The notes beneath the pieces were generated by a model. The model searched no databases and had not been told where the DNA came from. It was given only the letters and a program-made list of their open reading frames with translations. A stretch of DNA of 64,000 bases, taken from Serendipita indica DSM 11827. Taxonomy: Eukaryota > Basidiomycota > Agaricomycetes > Sebacinales > Serendipitaceae. Where the stretch lies: NCBI GenBank assembly GCA_910890315.1, contig CAJVGD010000002.1:682001-746000 (forward strand). Reading direction: 5' to 3'. Positions 59,701 to 64,000 of this stretch are shown here, one piece after another. Positions within the stretch are counted from its first letter, which is position 1; every line of letters starts with the position of its first letter. Position numbers and translations under genes: made by a program.

Positions 59701-62416
59701 GTCCTTGTCACCAACAGTGTTGCATACCTTGCCCAAACGACGAACTTGGTCCTGATGCGCAGCGGTATCATTCTCGAGAGTGCACCCTACGAGGCTATCT
59801 ACGCGAATTCCCAGTCTGAGCTATTCAAGTTCATGTGAGTGCTGTCGTTTGTACAAGAGTTTTATTGATATCTCTTAGTACCATCCCCTCCCGCTCCGAG
59901 ACCAATAGTGGACGACAGTCTGGAACTGCAACACCTCGTACTAAAGAGCAGACACAAGAAGACATCAAAATTGAAAAATCAGAGGTCCAAACGCCAGAAA
60001 CTCTCACCGAGGCGGAGCCGGTCAGCAAAACCTCGAAGGCAATCAAGTCTGATATCATTATCGCCGCACCAGAAGCCGACAAGGCAAAGAGAGAGCACAG
60101 GGAGCGCGGAAAAGTCAAGATGGAGGTTTACAAGCAGTATATTACCGCTGGAGGAATCGGAGCGTTCTTCCTACTTGCGATGATTACAGCACTCGGTCAA
60201 GCGGTTAATATTGGCTCAACATATATTCTCAAGAGTTGGGCCGAACACAACCGTCGAGCAGGACGTAACGCGGATACAAATACGTACCTCGCTTTATACG
60301 GTGCTGCAGTCTTCCTTTCAAGTCTTTTGTCGTTGATGGTCGGAATTCTCCTTTCCGTCATAATCATCATCAGGAGCACCAAGTACATGCATGACCGTGT
60401 CTTGCAGGCTCTACTTCGCTGCCCACTGTCATTCTTCGAACAAACGCCAAGTGGAAGGTATGGAACGGCTTTCAAATCCGTCAACTTGCTCACCGTGTGT
60501 CAGAATTCTTAATGTCTTCTCTCGTGACGTCTATGTATTAGACCAAGTGCTTGCACGAGTCATCTCAGGCGCCTTGAGGACGTTCTCAAGTGTCATGGGT
60601 ATGTTCGACGAGGCGTGGATTGTAACTCTAACTGACATTGTGTAGGAACTGTCTTTGTGGTCTGCATCAGCTTCCCACTCTTCACGTTTGCCCTCCTTCC
60701 TCTGGGTGTCTTCTACTATCGAGTGCTGGTATACTACCTTGCAACGAGTCGAGAATTGTGCGTATAGCAGACTTCTCTCCACGTCTCTCACTGCTTTATA
60801 GGAAACGGCTGGACTCTATTACGCGTGCTCCGATCTTCACGTGGTTCCAAGAGACACTCTCTGGCTTGAGCACCATTCGTGCATTTAGACATCAACGATT
60901 GTTTACCCTCAACCTCGAGAAGCGCTTGGACCGTAATCAAATGCAGTACATGGCGAGTATCAATGTCAACCGGTACGAGCAATTTCTTGATGTATTGTTT
61001 CTGGCTCAATAGCCCTAGTTGGCTCGCTATCCGCCTAGAGTTTATCGGATCAATGATCATACTACTCGTGGCCGTACTCGCTTTGGTCAAGCTACTCTGG
61101 TTTGGCGGAGTGGACGCGGGTTTAGTGGGAATGGTCCTCTCTTACTGCCTCAGTGTTTCTGGCGCGCTAAACTGGATGGTCCGATCAGCAAGTGAAGTTG
61201 AGCAGAATATCGTTTCTGTGGAACGTATGATCCAGTATGCGAACCTCAAACCTGAGGCAGAGATGACAATCGAGGCAACACGACCTCGTTCACCTTGGCC
61301 AAGCAACGGTATTATCGAGTTCAAGTAGGCCCTTCACCGTACCTCGATCACCTCCACTCATAATTTTAGGCACATGTCTATGAGATATCGACCAGAGTTG
61401 GAGAATGTTCTGAAGGACATAAATGTTACTATTGTATGTGCAGTTCACCTCGAGAAGCATTCCTGACAGATTCACAGCCGAAACATGCCAAGGTCGGATG
61501 TGTTGGAAGGACTGGGAGTGGAAAATCGAGCACGATGCTCGTTCTCCTTCGGTATGACTCTACACCCCGCACAATTCCATGGCTAAACTGTGTCGCAGGA
61601 TGGTCGAGCCTTCAGAAGGCACGATTATTATCGACGATGTGGACATTACAAAGATTGGCCTTGCAGATCGTAAGTATTTCCACCTGGCTCTCATCCTTGG
61701 ATCTCACAGTTTCAAAGTCCGCAATGCTATCAGCATTATTCCACAGGCGAGGTTTATCATTTCAACGAGTTGCCTCGACTGACACGCTAGTAGGAACCTC
61801 AACTTTTTGAGGGAACTATTCGTGACAATATCGATCCAAGTTCGTCATACGGTGACCAGGCAATCTGGAGTGCTTTGGAGAAGGTGAGTCGACAGATTTA
61901 ATCATACTTGTCCTGATGTCTTTCAGAGTGGCCTCAAGGAGCATATCACAATCATTGGTGGACTCGACGCTCCCGTCAATGAAGGTGGTTCGTCTCTCTC
62001 TGCTGGCCAACGACAACTTCTATGCTTTGCTCGTGCTCTTCTACGCCAAACTCGCATCATTCTCCTGGACGAGGTGAGTTCTCAAAGGGATTGGTCGATG
62101 CAGCTCACAAAAGTCACAGGCAACGAGTGCTGTCGATCCTCATACAGATGCGGCTATCCAGAGCATCATCACAGGTCCAGACTTTGAAGATGTGACGATG
62201 ATTACGGTCGCACATCGGATTAATACTATCATGGATTACGACTATATCATGGTCCTTGATGCTGGAAAAGTGCGCAACTTCGTTCATTACAACGGTTCGC
62301 TGGACTCATATCCTGACCAGGTTATCGAGTATGACACTCCTAATGCGCTTCTTGCTCGTAAAGACTCGGTTTTCCGTTCACTCGCTGCGGAGGCAAAGCT
62401 TGTTGACGATCTCTAA
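56767..62416 (+). CDS. ABCC-type full transporter (YCF1/MRP-like), one apparent frame break
   Basis: Exports glutathione conjugates or related anions, typically into the vacuole. The N-terminal TMD0 begins [22 protein letters not shown]1: Walker A GRVGSGKTS, signature LSGGQRAR, Walker B LTLLDD. NBD2: Walker [10 protein letters not shown], signature LSAGQRQL, Walker B RIILLDE, His loop TVAHR. A linker rich in Glu/Thr ([20 protein letters not shown]) follows NBD1. I traced about 23 exons with in-frame junctions, including 56968-57016, 57817-57865, 58160-58207, 58273-58319, 58606-58652 and 58908-58957. One intron (61747-61793) has a GC donor and gives IIPQ|EPQLFEG. The frame fails once at 57455-57460: FSWMNG meets a stop, while one extra T gives [15 protein letters not shown]. 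With every splice and motif intact, I read this as a missing base rather than a dead gene. Confidence 0.9.
61747..61793 (+). other. GC-AG intron in the ABCC gene
   Basis: CCACAG|GCGAGG to TAGTAG|GAACC. No GT donor keeps the frame. The GC donor restores the conserved Q-loop context ([19 protein letters not shown]). Confidence 0.75.
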
Positions 62417-62502
62417 AATGTTCCTGGATTACATAGGATGGTCAATTTTATTCGATCCCATCGAGAAAATACAGTAAATTAGTTTGGCGTGAGAAAGTCT
62501 CG

Positions 62503-63773
62503 TCACCATCCGACGAGGCCAAAGAGGCCTTTTGTCTGCTTTCCTGGTGTGGCTGCAGCTGTATGCGCAGAGGCCCAGTCTTCTGCTCCTGCAGCGGCAG
62601 ACGTGCTTCCTGGATGTATCCTGAATGCACTAGAGCTCGGCTCGAGTGAGATTTGTCGTCCGATGGGATTTGGTCGCGTAACTGTCGGCGACGTAGTCTC
62701 GTCTTCTGGATTTTGGATTACTGCTGGTGGACCGTACAAGGACTGAGTCGCCCATCCATCCTTTCCGTCCTGCTATGAAAATGTCAGACAACGAGGCGTT
62801 TTGCAAGATTGTCTAGATGACTCACCGCCCATTTGACGCCTACCATCCATTGGCCGTTCATCAACTCTCCATTCTTGCGTACGGCTCGAGCCGCCTCCCA
62901 TTCGTGCTTGTACGAGATTTTGAACCAGTTGGCGCCCTCTGGACCAGGTTGGGGCTCCTGTGTCTCTCCAATAGACGTAAACAGCTTGATGGCAGCTGAA
63001 ATTTTGTCTTGGGGGAAGCCAAACACAATCACGTCGTGCCATTCCTTGTTCGTGGTCGAACGCTGGTGTGTCCTATTACGGGCTGGCGTTTTAAATGGCT
63101 GGGGGACAGTGAGCAATGGATTTGAAGGGAGAGAATGGACCATTTACGTCTCGGTTTGTGGGAATAGTATCCAACTCGTCGAGTACAGATTGAGTCGGCG
63201 GTGCGTCCTCGTCTAGCGGTTGTTGTCGGGACCTGGTAGGACTGATCAGAGGTTTTGCACGTTTGAGCAAAGTGCTTACATATGTTGGTCTCCAGTTTCG
63301 GCTCCAAAGGTTCCCGGAGCAACATGTAAAGATTTTGAGGGGAGCAGAGGTGGATCTTCGTATCTCTGAACGCCTTCAGGTAGAGACTATATTGTAAGAT
63401 GAACCACATTCGGATAGCAGAGTGAGCCAAAACGCGTCGTTTGAAGGAGTACAGGACTGACCATGCCTTGAGAGGCGCTCAACAAGTAACCAGGCAAGTA
63501 GCCGCTTCCATCACGTGTCGACGCAGCCAGCGAGTTTTGCGGATTAAATGTTGATGACCAGGCTGGCGGTAACTGACTTGCAGCGAGAGGCTGCTGGGCA
63601 TTTGTAGACGCTCCTGGGCCGAGCGTCGAATAGTTGAGTGCAGCTTGTGAATGTGCTAATGCTGGTCGTCTATAGCTGCGATCTGGAGCTCTGTCTGCGT
63701 ATGTTGACGAGGAAAACATTGGCGTGGTAGAGTCGAAGAAGCCAGCCGGAGAGGGGCGGGGGTAACAATACAT
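62503..63773 (-). CDS. NUP53: Nucleoporin Nup53/Nup35 (MPPN RRM-like domain)
   Basis: Inner-ring nucleoporin linking the pore scaffold to the pore membrane. The N-terminal Ser/Ala/Gln-rich part (MFSSSTYADRAPDRSYRRPA, PPAWSSTFNPQNSLAAS) is joined through SASQGM|SLPEG to PPTQSVLDELDTIPTNRD. The Nup53-type RRM is WHDVIVFGFPQDKISAAIKL, FTSIGETQEP, GPEGANWFKISYKHEWEAAR and RKNGELMNGQWMVGVKW. The last exon carries RPNPIGRQISLEP and ends KGLFGLVGW, an amphipathic hydrophobic tail like the membrane-binding C-terminus of yeast Nup53. Either the ATG at 63771-63773 or the later one before FSSST could be used. Four introns are in frame. Confidence 0.93.
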
Positions 63774-63962
63774 TGTACATTATATGAAGCATCGTACATT
63801 ATAAGTAATATTTGTTGCCCACTTGCGTATTCATCAAGTCTTGACCTGACCGCAGCCAGGATTTACTCGGGAGTCCAAGCTGGGCAAGGCTGTTTTAGCT
63901 GCCAGCGCTGACGAATACTACTTAAAAGGCCACGATACAGCACCCTGCAATCCCCAGATTCC

Positions 63963-64000
63963 ATGGCAAACCTCTCGCCACAGCCAACAGGGACCAGCAC
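63963..64000 (+). CDS. Possible 5' end of the next gene, truncated by the window
   Basis: An ATG in CCATGG context opens a frame (MANLSPQPTGTS) that runs off the window. It is divergent from Nup53 with about 190 bp between. Too short to judge. Confidence 0.25.
   Translation, partial: MANLSPQPTGTS

Noticed and set aside
56767-62416. ABCC gene as a pseudogene
   Set aside because: One frame break against some 22 intact splice junctions and complete ATPase motifs, with a similar break in MAK16, favours a sequence error.

Overview
The window is nuclear DNA of a filamentous basidiomycete. The genes are densely packed on both strands and cut by many introns of about 45-60 nt with GT/AG ends and CTAAC/CTGAC-like branch sites. 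The F-box protein family, the secreted DUF1996/WSC protein and the membrane protein with a PPAY tail point to Agaricomycetes, most likely the Rhizoctonia/Ceratobasidium group. That placement is inference. I saw no transposon, virus-like element, CRISPR array, rRNA or convincing tRNA.

Layout. 1-9.5 kb: a partial F-box/LRR-like gene, a low-complexity hypothetical gene, a 2.8 kb gene-poor gap and a diverged mitochondrial DEAD-box helicase. 9.6-18.4 kb: CTP synthase and SRP19 from one short divergent promoter, then a large helical-repeat-like protein. 18.5-24.6 kb: a single-pass membrane protein, a CON-6 family protein and a secreted DUF1996-WSC protein. 24.6-32.8 kb: an RBR ubiquitin ligase, small hypothetical genes, eIF4E divergent with TMEM14, a secreted protein, and RPS15 divergent with RPP2. 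32.9-41 kb: a large ankyrin protein with an N-terminal nucleotidyltransferase-like segment, and a secreted M15-like protein. 41.9-50.2 kb: ELP4 divergent with a BYE1-like PHD-TFIIS-SPOC protein, and a type II NADH dehydrogenase divergent with cardiolipin synthase. 50.2-63.8 kb: MAK16, a POM34-like membrane protein, RNA polymerase III subunit RPC2 divergent with an ABCC transporter, and nucleoporin Nup53.

Working together. Most of the window is housekeeping: translation and its control (RPS15, RPP2, eIF4E, MAK16, ELP4), transcription (RPC2, BYE1), nuclear pore (POM34-like, Nup53), mitochondria (NDH-2, cardiolipin synthase, helicase), nucleotide supply (CTP synthase) and secretion (SRP19). Six gene pairs are divergent across only about 90-240 bp.

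A caution runs through the annotation. At least five genes, including the conserved MAK16, need single-base frame changes that no intron explains. Most lie at short homopolymers and most look like one missing base. I read these as likely assembly indels rather than gene decay.
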